A stretch of 12,132 nt of DNA from DASWUD01 sp036401755 (GTDB lineage: Bacteria > Pseudomonadota > Gammaproteobacteria > Thiohalomonadales > Thiohalomonadaceae): assembly GCA_036401755.1 (NCBI GenBank), contig DASWUD010000238.1, positions 1-12,132 on the forward strand, written 5' to 3'. This document shows positions 1 through 6,163 of the stretch, in pieces. The translations under genes and the position numbers were made by a program. The notes beneath the pieces are model-generated. The model did no database searches. It was not told where the DNA came from and worked only from the letters and a program-made list of their open reading frames with translations. Each line of letters opens with the position of its first letter. Position 1 is the first letter of the stretch.

Positions 1-1578
1 GCTGATGATGTCACGGATCTGCTCCTTGAACAGCTTTACATCGTACTGGTTGCGCGAGCCGCCGAGATTGCCCATCCAGCCGATTTCATAGGCGGTGATC
101 TTCTCTGACTGCAGGTTGCCCTGGCTCTTCCACAACTGATAGTACTGGCTTTCATCCGCGACCAGTTTTGCCGAGTAGTCGATATACTCCTCGAACAACG
201 CCGGGGTTCGATAGGCGCGTGTGGCGCTGATCCGCATGGCATGATTGTTATCAAAGCGATGATTGATAGCCAGGCGCGGTGAAAGGTGGCTGCCCGCGAT
301 GTCGTTATGCTCCAGCATCGCCCCCAGATTGACCAGATAGTCGTCAACCACCTCCCACTCGGTGTGGGCAAAGGCGCGATACATGTGGTTGTGCACCGGC
401 TCTTCGCTATTGAGAAAGCCAGGGGCGGTCACCTGGTCATAGCGCGCCTCGCCACCCCACACCATGCGGATGGACTCGCTCAGGCGAAAGCGCTGCTCCA
501 ACTCCAGGGCATAGCGTTCTGCCAAGACATCATTATCGACCTTCAGGACAGGTAAGGGTGAGAGGGTCTGGAAAGAGGCCTGGGTGTCGGTGTAATCGTG
601 ATAGAACTGCAGCTGCATTTCATTGTCGGAGCTGGCGATATGGCGCCATTTTAGCTGTTCGAACTGGCGCCAGTTCTGAACCTCGTAGGCGGGCTCACCC
701 ACATAGTAGGCGAGCTTGGTAGTGGTGTCGTTGTAGCCCTGCCCGCGCGTGCCACTGTTGATTCCGGCATGCAGCTGCACGTAATCGTTAACGGCGGCAC
801 GCCAGTCACCGCGCAGACTCAGCTTGTTACTGAGCTTGTCGTCCTTAATGCTGGAGTACCAACCATTCTTGACCGTATCATCCAACCCGTCATCGCTCTG
901 GTGTTCCAGCGTCACCCGCAGATCGAGATCGCCCAGTTTGCCCCCTTCGCGCACCACGGCACGGCGGTAGTTACCCTGCCCTGCCTGTAGCCGGGCATAA
1001 GTGCCGGGGGTCGCCTTCGCCTCCTGGGTGATGATATTGACCACACCGCTGAAGGAGTTGTCACCGAAGGCCTCACCATTGGGACCGCGCAATACCTCGA
1101 TATGGTCGATATCCTCCAGCGCCAGGGGCAGGTCGGCCCAATCGACGCTGCTGGTAGCCGGCATATAGACCGAGCGGCCATCCACCAGCACCTGGATGCG
1201 CCGTGCGTAATCTTCACCCATACCGTGATAGGTGATCGCATAGCGGGTGCCATCCAGATGGGCGATCTGAAAACCCGCCACAAGGCGCAGCAACTCGGGA
1301 ATGTCATTGACCCCGGAGGCATCGATCATGCGCCTATCGATGATGGTCAGGGCAGCCGGCAGTTCCAGCGCCGTCTGTGGCAGACGGGTCACCGAGACCA
1401 CCACCGGCAGGCTATCGAAATAGAGTTCTTCGCTAGAAGCGGACTCCGGCTGTTCTTCGGCCGCGGCGGCCGCGACCAAGCCGAGGAGGGCAATCAATCC
1501 ACTGAGCAGAACCGTCGGCTGTCGAAACCGAGGGTGGGGCGTATCCATTCGCCACGGGGAGTGTGGCGTACCAATCAT
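1..1578 (-). CDS. TonB-dependent outer-membrane receptor, C-terminus cut by window edge
   Basis: Energy-coupled outer-membrane transporter for a scarce nutrient such as a siderophore, cobalamin or similar; the ligand cannot be told. The frame is open from ATG at 1578 to base 1, giving 526 residues. A signal peptide has a hydrophobic core at about residues 22-40 ending in a run of Ala before EEQPE. A TonB-box-like stretch (SLPVVVSVT, 56-64) follows. The plug domain spans about 70-185, with QVLVDGRSVY (129-138), IEVLRGPNGEAFGDNSFSG (160-178) and VVNIIT (179-184). Beta-barrel sequence follows, including RISATRAYRTPALFEEY and a late LQSEKITAYEIG stretch. Family members are usually 650-750 residues, so roughly 150 or more are missing. 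GGAG at 1591-1594 lies 12 bases before ATG 1578, a long spacing; ATG 1548 (residue 11) would give a more usual signal-peptide length but lacks a ribosome site. It lies 60 bases downstream of yrfG on the same strand. Confidence 0.95.
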   Translation of the reverse strand, partial: MIGTPHSPWRMDTPHPRFRQPTVLLSGLIALLGLVAAAAAEEQPESASSEELYFDSLPVVVSVTRLPQTALELPAALTIIDRRMIDASGVNDIPELLRLVAGFQIAHLDGTRYAITYHGMGEDYARRIQVLVDGRSVYMPATSSVDWADLPLALEDIDHIEVLRGPNGEAFGDNSFSGVVNIITQEAKATPGTYARLQAGQGNYRRAVVREGGKLGDLDLRVTLEHQSDDGLDDTVKNGWYSSIKDDKLSNKLSLRGDWRAAVNDYVQLHAGINSGTRGQGYNDTTTKLAYYVGEPAYEVQNWRQFEQLKWRHIASSDNEMQLQFYHDYTDTQASFQTLSPLPVLKVDNDVLAERYALELEQRFRLSESIRMVWGGEARYDQVTAPGFLNSEEPVHNHMYRAFAHTEWEVVDDYLVNLGAMLEHNDIAGSHLSPRLAINHRFDNNHAMRISATRAYRTPALFEEYIDYSAKLVADESQYYQLWKSQGNLQSEKITAYEIGWMGNLGGSRNQYDVKLFKEQIRDIIS

Positions 1579-1590
1579 GAAGGACCGTGA

Positions 1591-1620
1591 CTCCTATAAT
1601 TCTTATTATTCGTAACATAC
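1591..1620 (-). promoter_or_regulatory. AT-rich leader of the receptor gene with a dyad, possible regulator site
   Basis: This short AT-rich island interrupts GC-rich sequence just upstream of the receptor start. It contains the inverted repeat ATAAT-TCTT-ATTAT at 1596-1609 and a GGAG ribosome site at 1591-1594 (minus-strand sense). Receptor genes of this class are often controlled by Fur. The minus-strand hexamers AATAAT and AAGAAT partly resemble the Fur repeat GATAAT, but the third unit does not match well. I see a dyad in the right place, not a proven Fur box. Confidence 0.3.
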
Positions 1621-1638
1621 CGCAATCTTCTGATAAAA

Positions 1639-2298
1639 CTAACCCCTTACCGGCATGATTTCGCTGAAATCATTGATGGCAGGAAACTCCGCCACCTGCC
1701 GCAGCGGCTGGCGGGTATCGGGACGGCGGATCGCCAGCAGCCAGGCGATGCCGTAACGTTGCGCCGACCGCAGCACCGCTAGGCTGTCGTCGACAAACAG
1801 GGTGCGCTTGGCATCGAACGGCTCGCACCGCTGCAGATGTGCCCAAAACTCCGCGTGCTCCTTGGGCATACCAAGCTCGTGGGAGGAGATCACCTGGTCG
1901 AAGTGGTGGGCAAGGCGGGTGCGCTCCATCTTCAGACCAAGGCTCTTCACGTGGGCATTAGTCACCAGCACCAGCCGCTTGCCGTGGTGGCGTGCCTGGG
2001 TCAGGAACTCCACCACGTGGGGATGGACCGCGATGAGGTGATCCACCTCGCGCTTCAACCCCTCGATATCGAGCGTCAGTTCGCGCGCCCAGTAATCCAT
2101 GCAATACCAGTGGAGGGTCCCCTCCACCGCACGGTAGCGCTCGGCCAGTTCCCCCTTTGCCTGCTCCAGCGTCAGGCCGCGCAGCTGTGCGTAACGCAGC
2201 GGCACATGCTCCTGCCAGAAGTGGTTATCGAAGTGGAGGTCAAGCAGTGTACCGTCCATGTCGAGCAGAACAGTGTCGATGGCGTACCAATCGATCAT
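1639..2298 (-). CDS. yrfG: GMP/IMP 5'-nucleotidase, HAD superfamily (YrfG)
   Basis: Cytoplasmic HAD-family phosphatase predicted to dephosphorylate purine mononucleotides (IMP, GMP), as described for E. coli YrfG. All four HAD motifs are visible in the 219-residue product: DMDGT (13-17, nucleophile D13 and acid D15), TN (113-114), PKE (145-147, K146) and VDDS (169-172). The segments TVLLDMDGTLLDL.FDN.FWQ and LHWYCMDYW closely match what I recall of the E. coli protein. ATG at 2298 is chosen because GAGG at 2307-2310 lies 8 bases upstream and the product then begins like YrfG (MIDW). An in-frame ATG at 2337 would add 13 unsupported residues. It is divergent from nudE; these two genes are also near each other in E. 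coli, which supports both calls. Confidence 0.93.
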   Translation of the reverse strand: MIDWYAIDTVLLDMDGTLLDLHFDNHFWQEHVPLRYAQLRGLTLEQAKGELAERYRAVEGTLHWYCMDYWARELTLDIEGLKREVDHLIAVHPHVVEFLTQARHHGKRLVLVTNAHVKSLGLKMERTRLAHHFDQVISSHELGMPKEHAEFWAHLQRCEPFDAKRTLFVDDSLAVLRSAQRYGIAWLLAIRRPDTRQPLRQVAEFPAINDFSEIMPVRG

Positions 2299-2306
2299 CG
2301 GAATTA

Positions 2307-2310
2307 CCTC
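2307..2310 (-). promoter_or_regulatory. Ribosome binding site of yrfG
   Basis: GAGG on the minus strand, 8 bases before ATG 2298. It decides between this start and the in-frame ATG 13 codons upstream, which has no comparable site. Confidence 0.6.
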
Positions 2311-2349
2311 AGCAGGTCCGTGGCCTTGAAGTGCCAAGTCGTGTGCGTC

Positions 2350-2377
2350 AGGGTATCATGGCGTCATCCGGTGGCAA
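2350..2377 (-). promoter_or_regulatory. Possible sigma-70 promoter for yrfG
   Basis: In the 101-base divergent gap between yrfG and nudE, the minus strand reads TTGCCA (2377-2372), a 16-base spacer, then TACCCT (2355-2350). The -35 is good and the -10 is mediocre. It would place the transcription start near 2343, leaving a leader of about 45 bases. A plus-strand promoter for nudE is not obvious in the same gap. Confidence 0.25.
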
Positions 2378-2399
2378 TCACCGCGAGCGGATCCCCCTA

Positions 2400-2948
2400 A
2401 TGCGAAACAAACCCCAGATCCTCACCCGCCACACCCTGGCCCGCACCCGTCTGTTCCACATCGAGGAGCTGGAGTTGCGTTTTGCCAACGGTGTCATCAC
2501 CCACTACGAACGACTGCTCAGTCCCGCAGCCGGTGCGGTGCTGGTGGTACCGCTGCTCGACGACCACACGGTACTGCTGGTGCGGGAATATGCCGCCGGA
2601 GTCGATCGCTATGAGCTCTCCTTTCCCAAGGGACGCATCGAGGCGGGCGAAGAGATCCTGGCCGCGGCACAGCGCGAGATGACCGAAGAGATCGGCCACG
2701 GTGCGCGCCAGTTGAGCCACATTACCACCATGACCCTGGCGCCTGGCTACATCGGCCATCAGACCCACGTGGTGCTGGCACAACAGCTCTATCCTGAACG
2801 CAGCAGCGAAGGGGATGAGCCGGAGGAGCTCGAGGTGGTGCCCTGGCCGCTGGAGGGGGTGGCAGAGCTGCTGTCGCGCGACGACTTTACCGAGGCCCGC
2901 AGCATCGCCGCGCTCTTCATGATCCGGGAGCGCCTGCGTCATGGCTGA
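2400..2948 (+). CDS. nudE: ADP compounds hydrolase NudE (Nudix)
   Basis: Cytoplasmic Nudix pyrophosphohydrolase of 182 residues. The E. coli enzyme hydrolyses ADP-ribose, NADH and diadenosine polyphosphates to mononucleotides. The Nudix box GX5EX7REUXEEXGU is complete: G78, E84, R92-E93, E96-E97 and G99. The N-terminus (KPQIL...ARTRLF.IE.LEL.FANG) and the C-terminal TEARSIAALFMIRE also match the NudE subfamily, not generic ADP-ribose pyrophosphatases. ATG 2400 is preferred because the family begins at this point; its ribosome site is weak (GAGCGG about 10 bases upstream). An in-frame ATG at 2358 is a possible alternative. The stop overlaps the cysQ start by 8 bases, so the two genes are almost certainly co-transcribed. 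Confidence 0.94.
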   Translation: MRNKPQILTRHTLARTRLFHIEELELRFANGVITHYERLLSPAAGAVLVVPLLDDHTVLLVREYAAGVDRYELSFPKGRIEAGEEILAAAQREMTEEIGHGARQLSHITTMTLAPGYIGHQTHVVLAQQLYPERSSEGDEPEELEVVPWPLEGVAELLSRDDFTEARSIAALFMIRERLRHG

Positions 2949-3765
2949 AGCGTGCGACGACCTGCAGTGCGATCCCTGCATTCTGCTGCGCCCTGCCATC
3001 GACATCGCCATCCAGGCCGGGCGACGCATCCTGGAGGTCTACGAAGCCGGCTTCAGCGTCGAGCACAAGGAGGACATGACCCCCCTCACCGAGGCGGATA
3101 TGGCGGCCCACGAAGTGATCGACGCCGGGTTGGTCTATCTCACCCCAGCCATTCCGGTGCTCACCGAAGAGTCCACCAATATCCCCTTCAGCGAACGTTC
3201 GCGCTGGCAGCGTTATTGGCTGGTTGACCCGCTGGATGGCACCCGCGAATTCATTGATCGCACTGGCGAGTTCACCGTCAACATCGCCCTCATCGACAAC
3301 CACCAACCGGTGCTGGGGGTGGTTTATGCACCAGTGCTCGGCGTCTATTACTACGCCTGCCGCGGCCAGGGGGCCTTCAAGCGCGAAGCGTGCAACGAGC
3401 CACAGCGTATCCAAGTGCGCAAGCATCGTGGTGAGAAGGTGGTGGTGGCGGGCGGGCGCATGGCCCATCAACGAGGCGGCAGTCTGGAGCGTTTTCTGGA
3501 AAACATCGGTGACTACGAGGCGATTGCCATGGGCAGTGCCCTCAAATCATGTCTGGTGGCAGAGGGCCGGGCCGATATCTATGCCCGGCTCGGTCCCACC
3601 TCGGAGTGGGACACGGCGGCGGCGCAGTGTGTGGTGGAAGAGGCGGGGGGGCAGGTGACCGATACCCGAATGCAGCCGCTGCGCTATAACACCAAGGATG
3701 AACTGCTCAACCCCCACTTCTTTGTCTTCGGCGACAGCACGGTGCCCTGGTCAAGCTATCTCTGA
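2941..3765 (+). CDS. cysQ: 3'(2'),5'-bisphosphate nucleotidase CysQ
   Basis: Removes the 3'-phosphate from PAP (and PAPS), preventing build-up of the by-product of sulfate assimilation and sulfotransfer; it belongs to the inositol-monophosphatase fold family. In the 274-residue product the metal-binding residues are in place: EE at 76-77, DPLDGT at 96-101 and WDTAA at 223-227. Other CysQ-like stretches are MTPLTEADMAAH and GSALKSCLVAEGRADIY. GGGAG at 2926-2930, inside nudE, lies 10 bases before ATG 2941, consistent with translational coupling to nudE. YrfG, NudE and CysQ all act on small nucleotides, which fits the clustering. Its last 10 bases overlap the convergent 65-codon gene. A G7 run at about 3645-3651 encodes part of AGGQ and is in frame. 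Confidence 0.95.
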   Translation: MAEACDDLQCDPCILLRPAIDIAIQAGRRILEVYEAGFSVEHKEDMTPLTEADMAAHEVIDAGLVYLTPAIPVLTEESTNIPFSERSRWQRYWLVDPLDGTREFIDRTGEFTVNIALIDNHQPVLGVVYAPVLGVYYYACRGQGAFKREACNEPQRIQVRKHRGEKVVVAGGRMAHQRGGSLERFLENIGDYEAIAMGSALKSCLVAEGRADIYARLGPTSEWDTAAAQCVVEEAGGQVTDTRMQPLRYNTKDELLNPHFFVFGDSTVPWSSYL

Positions 3766-3953
3766 GGGGGCCGGTCGTAGACCGCCATAATTGACTTCAG
3801 TTCGTCCAGTACCTGGCTGCGCTCCTGGGCGCTGAAGCCACTGACCTGCGCAACGGTCTGGTTCGCTTCGAGCCGGGCGATGGTGCTGCGCACCTCGGAA
3901 CACCCCTGCTCACACAGGAGTTCAACGCATTGGGCAATATGCGGTTTATCCAT
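3756..3953 (-). CDS. Small cysteine-containing protein of unknown function (65 aa)
   Basis: I do not recognise a named family. The product is a small, probably soluble and helical protein with three cysteines near the N-terminus (C9, C14, C18, pattern C-x4-C-x3-C) and a hydrophilic C-terminal half containing LDELKSIMAVY. Its codon use resembles the neighbouring genes (GC-rich third positions, ordinary codons), which argues for a real gene. It converges on cysQ and overlaps its last 10 bases, leaving no room for a conventional terminator. No strong ribosome site precedes ATG 3953. The cysteines could bind a metal or act in redox chemistry, but that is inference only. Confidence 0.65.
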   Translation of the reverse strand: MDKPHIAQCVELLCEQGCSEVRSTIARLEANQTVAQVSGFSAQERSQVLDELKSIMAVYDRPPQR

Positions 3954-4107
3954 GGGGTTCGGTCACCGGCCGGGATATGCAGTGGATTTACACCATTGTA
4001 ATCAAAATGGGGCGGCCAGCGGCAAGCTTTAGGTGGTTGCACTTTGAGCACGCCGTGGCATCGGCTATGCTGGCGCGGCCATTTTGACTGATGCAAGCCC
4101 CAACACC
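3954..4107. other. Divergent intergenic region with a short dyad
   Basis: This is the largest gap in the window (154 bases), between the small cysteine-protein gene (minus) and the GH17 gene (plus). It is locally AT-richer around 3981-4008 and carries TTACA-ccat-TGTAA (3988-4001), a 5-base dyad that could be an operator. On the minus strand TTGATT (4007-4002) overlaps this dyad and could be a -35 for the small gene. The plus-strand promoter candidate is listed separately. Confidence 0.35.
4044..4071 (+). promoter_or_regulatory. Candidate sigma-70 promoter for the GH17 gene
   Basis: TTGAGC (4044-4049), a 16-base spacer, then TATGCT (4066-4071); each hexamer matches its consensus at four of six positions. 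It would start transcription near 4078, about 30 bases before the preferred ATG at 4108. Confidence 0.35.
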
Positions 4108-5637
4108 ATGCCATCACACCTGCCCAAGCTCCGCACCTTCACCGCCCTGAGCCTCGCCGCGCTACTGTCGCTGGTCGCCTGGTACTGGCTCGGCCATCCC
4201 GTGGCCATTAGCGAACCCGCCGTCAGCGGTCCGCTCAGCTGCCTCTCCTACACCCCGTTCCGTGATGACGAGTCGCCCTTCCAGTTGGGGGTGGAGAAGA
4301 ATTTCACCGCCGCACGCATCGAGGAGGATCTGCGTTTGCTCGCTACACGCACCAAGTGTGTCCGCCTCTACGCCTCCGGCGGCATGGAACAAGTCCCCCC
4401 CATCGCGCAGCAGCTGGGCATGCAGCTCCTGATGGGAGCGTGGGTCAGCGCCGACACCACCGCCACGCGCAGCGAGATCGAGTCACTGGTGCGGCTCGCC
4501 AATAGCTATCCGCAGACGATACGCGCCGTATTGGTGGGCAACGAGGCGCTGTTGCGTGGCGAGATCGCCCCGGCGCGGTTGGCTGAGCTGATCCGTGAAG
4601 TGAAGCAGCGCGTCCCCCAGCCGGTCAGCTACGCCGATGTCTGGGAGTTCCAGCTGCGTCATGCCCAGGTTGCTGAGGCGAGCGATTTCATCACCATCCA
4701 CATCCTTCCCTATTGGGAAGATGATCCGGTGGCCATCGAAAACGCCATCGACCACGTGCGGCGCATCCGCCAGCAGGTGGTGGAGCGCTTGCCCGGCAAG
4801 CCGGTACTTATCGGTGAAGCAGGCTGGCCCAGCACGGGACGGATGCGCGAGGGAGCGCTGCCCAGCCGGGTAAACGAGGCGCGCTTCCTGCGCGGCTTCG
4901 TCGCCGCCGCCCAGGCCGAAGGGTGGGACTACAACCTCATCGAGGCCTTCGATCAACCCTGGAAACGCCAGCTGGAGGGGGCCGTCGGTGGATATTGGGG
5001 CATCTTCGACACCGCACGCCACGACAAGCAACTGCTGAGCGGAGCGGTGAGCAACCACCCCCATTGGCTGATCTTTGCCCTCATCGCCATCGCCCTTGGC
5101 AGCGCCATCGTTCTGCTGCTGCGCCTCACTCCTCGTCTGTCGCCACTGGTGGCCGGTGTCGCCATCAGCTGGACGCTGCTGTTGGAGCAGCTGTGGCTGA
5201 TCAGCCGTAATCACCTGGAGGCAGCGGGAGCACTGCTGCTGCTTGTCTGTGTGCTCGGCGCCTCCCTTGCGGTGCTGGCACGCCTCGCTGGGCGGCCTTT
5301 CCCGCCCCCCCTCGAAGCCCGCCTGGCTTTGCTGCTGGGCAGCGTGGCGGCCATCCTCTCCCTGTGGCTGCTGTTCGACCCGCGCTATCGCGACTTTTTC
5401 GTCGCCGGTTTTCTGCCTCCGGCGCTGCTGATGCTGCTGCTCGTCCGCCGCCGCTTGCCGGTGGTACACCAGGGTAACGAAGAGCTCGCCATCGGCATGG
5501 TTCTTTTCGTCAGCGCCATCATCATCGCCAGCAACGAGCTCTTGGTGAACCACCAGGCGCTCGCCTGGTCGCTGGCCACCCTGTTGCTGGGCGGCACTCT
5601 GGTATGGCATGGCGTAGGTGCCCGCAAAAATCCATAG
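4108..5637 (+). CDS. Membrane-anchored GH17 beta-1,3-glucan transglycosylase/hydrolase (NdvC-like)
   Basis: 509-residue protein predicted to act on beta-(1,3)-glucan in the periplasm. One N-terminal membrane anchor (about 11-28) is followed by a GH17 domain (about 45-315) and then roughly seven hydrophobic segments (about 320-502). Catalytic residues appear intact: acid/base E146 in VGNEALL and nucleophile E237 in IGEAGWPS. Other GH17 hallmarks are DFITIHILPYWE (193-204) and EAFDQPWKRQ (279-288). This architecture resembles Bradyrhizobium NdvC, linked to beta-(1,6) branching of cyclic beta-(1,3)-glucans. Related proteobacterial GH17 domains are non-Leloir transglycosylases, so branching, elongation or cyclisation is more likely than simple hydrolysis. 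The start is uncertain: ATG 4108 has no clear ribosome site, and an in-frame TTG at 4084 would add eight residues. It shares a GH17 ancestor with the fusion protein at 6164. Confidence 0.88.
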   Translation: MPSHLPKLRTFTALSLAALLSLVAWYWLGHPVAISEPAVSGPLSCLSYTPFRDDESPFQLGVEKNFTAARIEEDLRLLATRTKCVRLYASGGMEQVPPIAQQLGMQLLMGAWVSADTTATRSEIESLVRLANSYPQTIRAVLVGNEALLRGEIAPARLAELIREVKQRVPQPVSYADVWEFQLRHAQVAEASDFITIHILPYWEDDPVAIENAIDHVRRIRQQVVERLPGKPVLIGEAGWPSTGRMREGALPSRVNEARFLRGFVAAAQAEGWDYNLIEAFDQPWKRQLEGAVGGYWGIFDTARHDKQLLSGAVSNHPHWLIFALIAIALGSAIVLLLRLTPRLSPLVAGVAISWTLLLEQLWLISRNHLEAAGALLLLVCVLGASLAVLARLAGRPFPPPLEARLALLLGSVAAILSLWLLFDPRYRDFFVAGFLPPALLMLLLVRRRLPVVHQGNEELAIGMVLFVSAIIIASNELLVNHQALAWSLATLLLGGTLVWHGVGARKNP

Positions 5638-5657
5638 TCAGCTGCGACGGAAAAGTA

Positions 5658-6035
5658 TTAGCCGACACTCTTGACCGGGTGCAGCGCCGCCAGCAGTGCG
5701 ATGATCGCCGCCACCCCTGCCCAGGTGGCGTTGTAGAGCAGCAGGCCGCTCCCCGCCACCAGCAGCCCCGCCAGTGCGACCCAGCGGGGTCTGACCAGCC
5801 AGGCGCCAACGCCCAACACGAGTGCCGACAGACCGATGAGCTGATGGTATATCGACCACCCCAGCCAAGGGCGCACCACACACCAACCGCTGCTGCCCCC
5901 CTCCCGACACATCAGCTCTTGCGCCGCGTTTTCGAGAATCGCATAACGGAGTGCCATCCCCACCAGCAGGCCAGTCGTGATCGAAATGGCTATGGCCGCC
6001 CAGAGCCCCCGTGCCGATAACTTGAAAGCCGTCAT
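5658..6035 (-). CDS. Small four-helix integral membrane protein, function unknown
   Basis: 125-residue protein with four hydrophobic segments (about 10-30, 62-80, 84-101, 104-118) and a hydrophilic loop at about 31-61 that holds two cysteines, C43 and C52. If the N-terminus is cytoplasmic (it carries K5 and R9), that loop faces the periplasm and the cysteines could form a disulfide. I do not recognise a named family. It is encoded on the strand opposite to both GH17 genes, ends 21 bases from the NdvC-like gene, and starts 128 bases from ndvB. That position suggests an accessory or partner of glucan synthesis or export, but this is guilt by association. ATG 6035 is chosen because a hydrophobic membrane protein starts cleanly there; an in-frame ATG at 6122 would add 29 residues lacking similar character and running into the ndvB promoter region. 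Confidence 0.72.
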   Translation of the reverse strand: MTAFKLSARGLWAAIAISITTGLLVGMALRYAILENAAQELMCREGGSSGWCVVRPWLGWSIYHQLIGLSALVLGVGAWLVRPRWVALAGLLVAGSGLLLYNATWAGVAAIIALLAALHPVKSVG

Positions 6036-6163
6036 ATCTTTCTGTTGACCCCCTGCGCTAACAATATGCGATAGCGTACAATGAGCGCCGCTCCGGGACC
6101 ACAGGAGCAGACCGGCATCCACAGCCGCCTGATGCTCTAACCAGGATCAGTTCGCATAACCAC
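6036..6163. promoter_or_regulatory. Divergent control region between the small membrane gene and ndvB
   Basis: 128 bases holding signals for both directions. Plus-strand candidates are TACAAT at 6077-6082 (a good -10 without a convincing -35) and TTGACC at 6045-6050 with TGCGAT 16 bases downstream. No convincing ribosome site precedes ndvB ATG 6164 (AGGA lies about 17 bases away). I see no riboswitch-like or strongly folded element. Confidence 0.3.

Noticed and set aside
912..1322. Open frames on both strands across the receptor gene
   Set aside because: They are shadows. The true minus-strand frame stays open from 1578 to base 1 and encodes plug and barrel motifs; it has no stop in the window because the gene is cut.
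3645..3651. G7 run in cysQ as a possible phase-variable tract
   Set aside because: It encodes conserved AGGQ in frame, is short, and CysQ is a housekeeping enzyme; no sign of selection for switching.
4084..4107. TTG start adding eight residues to the NdvC-like protein
   Set aside because: No ribosome site, and the extra residues are not part of the membrane anchor. ATG 4108 is simpler, although it also lacks a clear ribosome site.
4483..5610. Long open frame (375 codons) antisense to the NdvC-like GH17 gene
   Set aside because: The product is a low-complexity Gln/Glu/His-rich sequence, typical of the complement of a GC-rich gene. The plus-strand frame encodes recognisable GH17 motifs.
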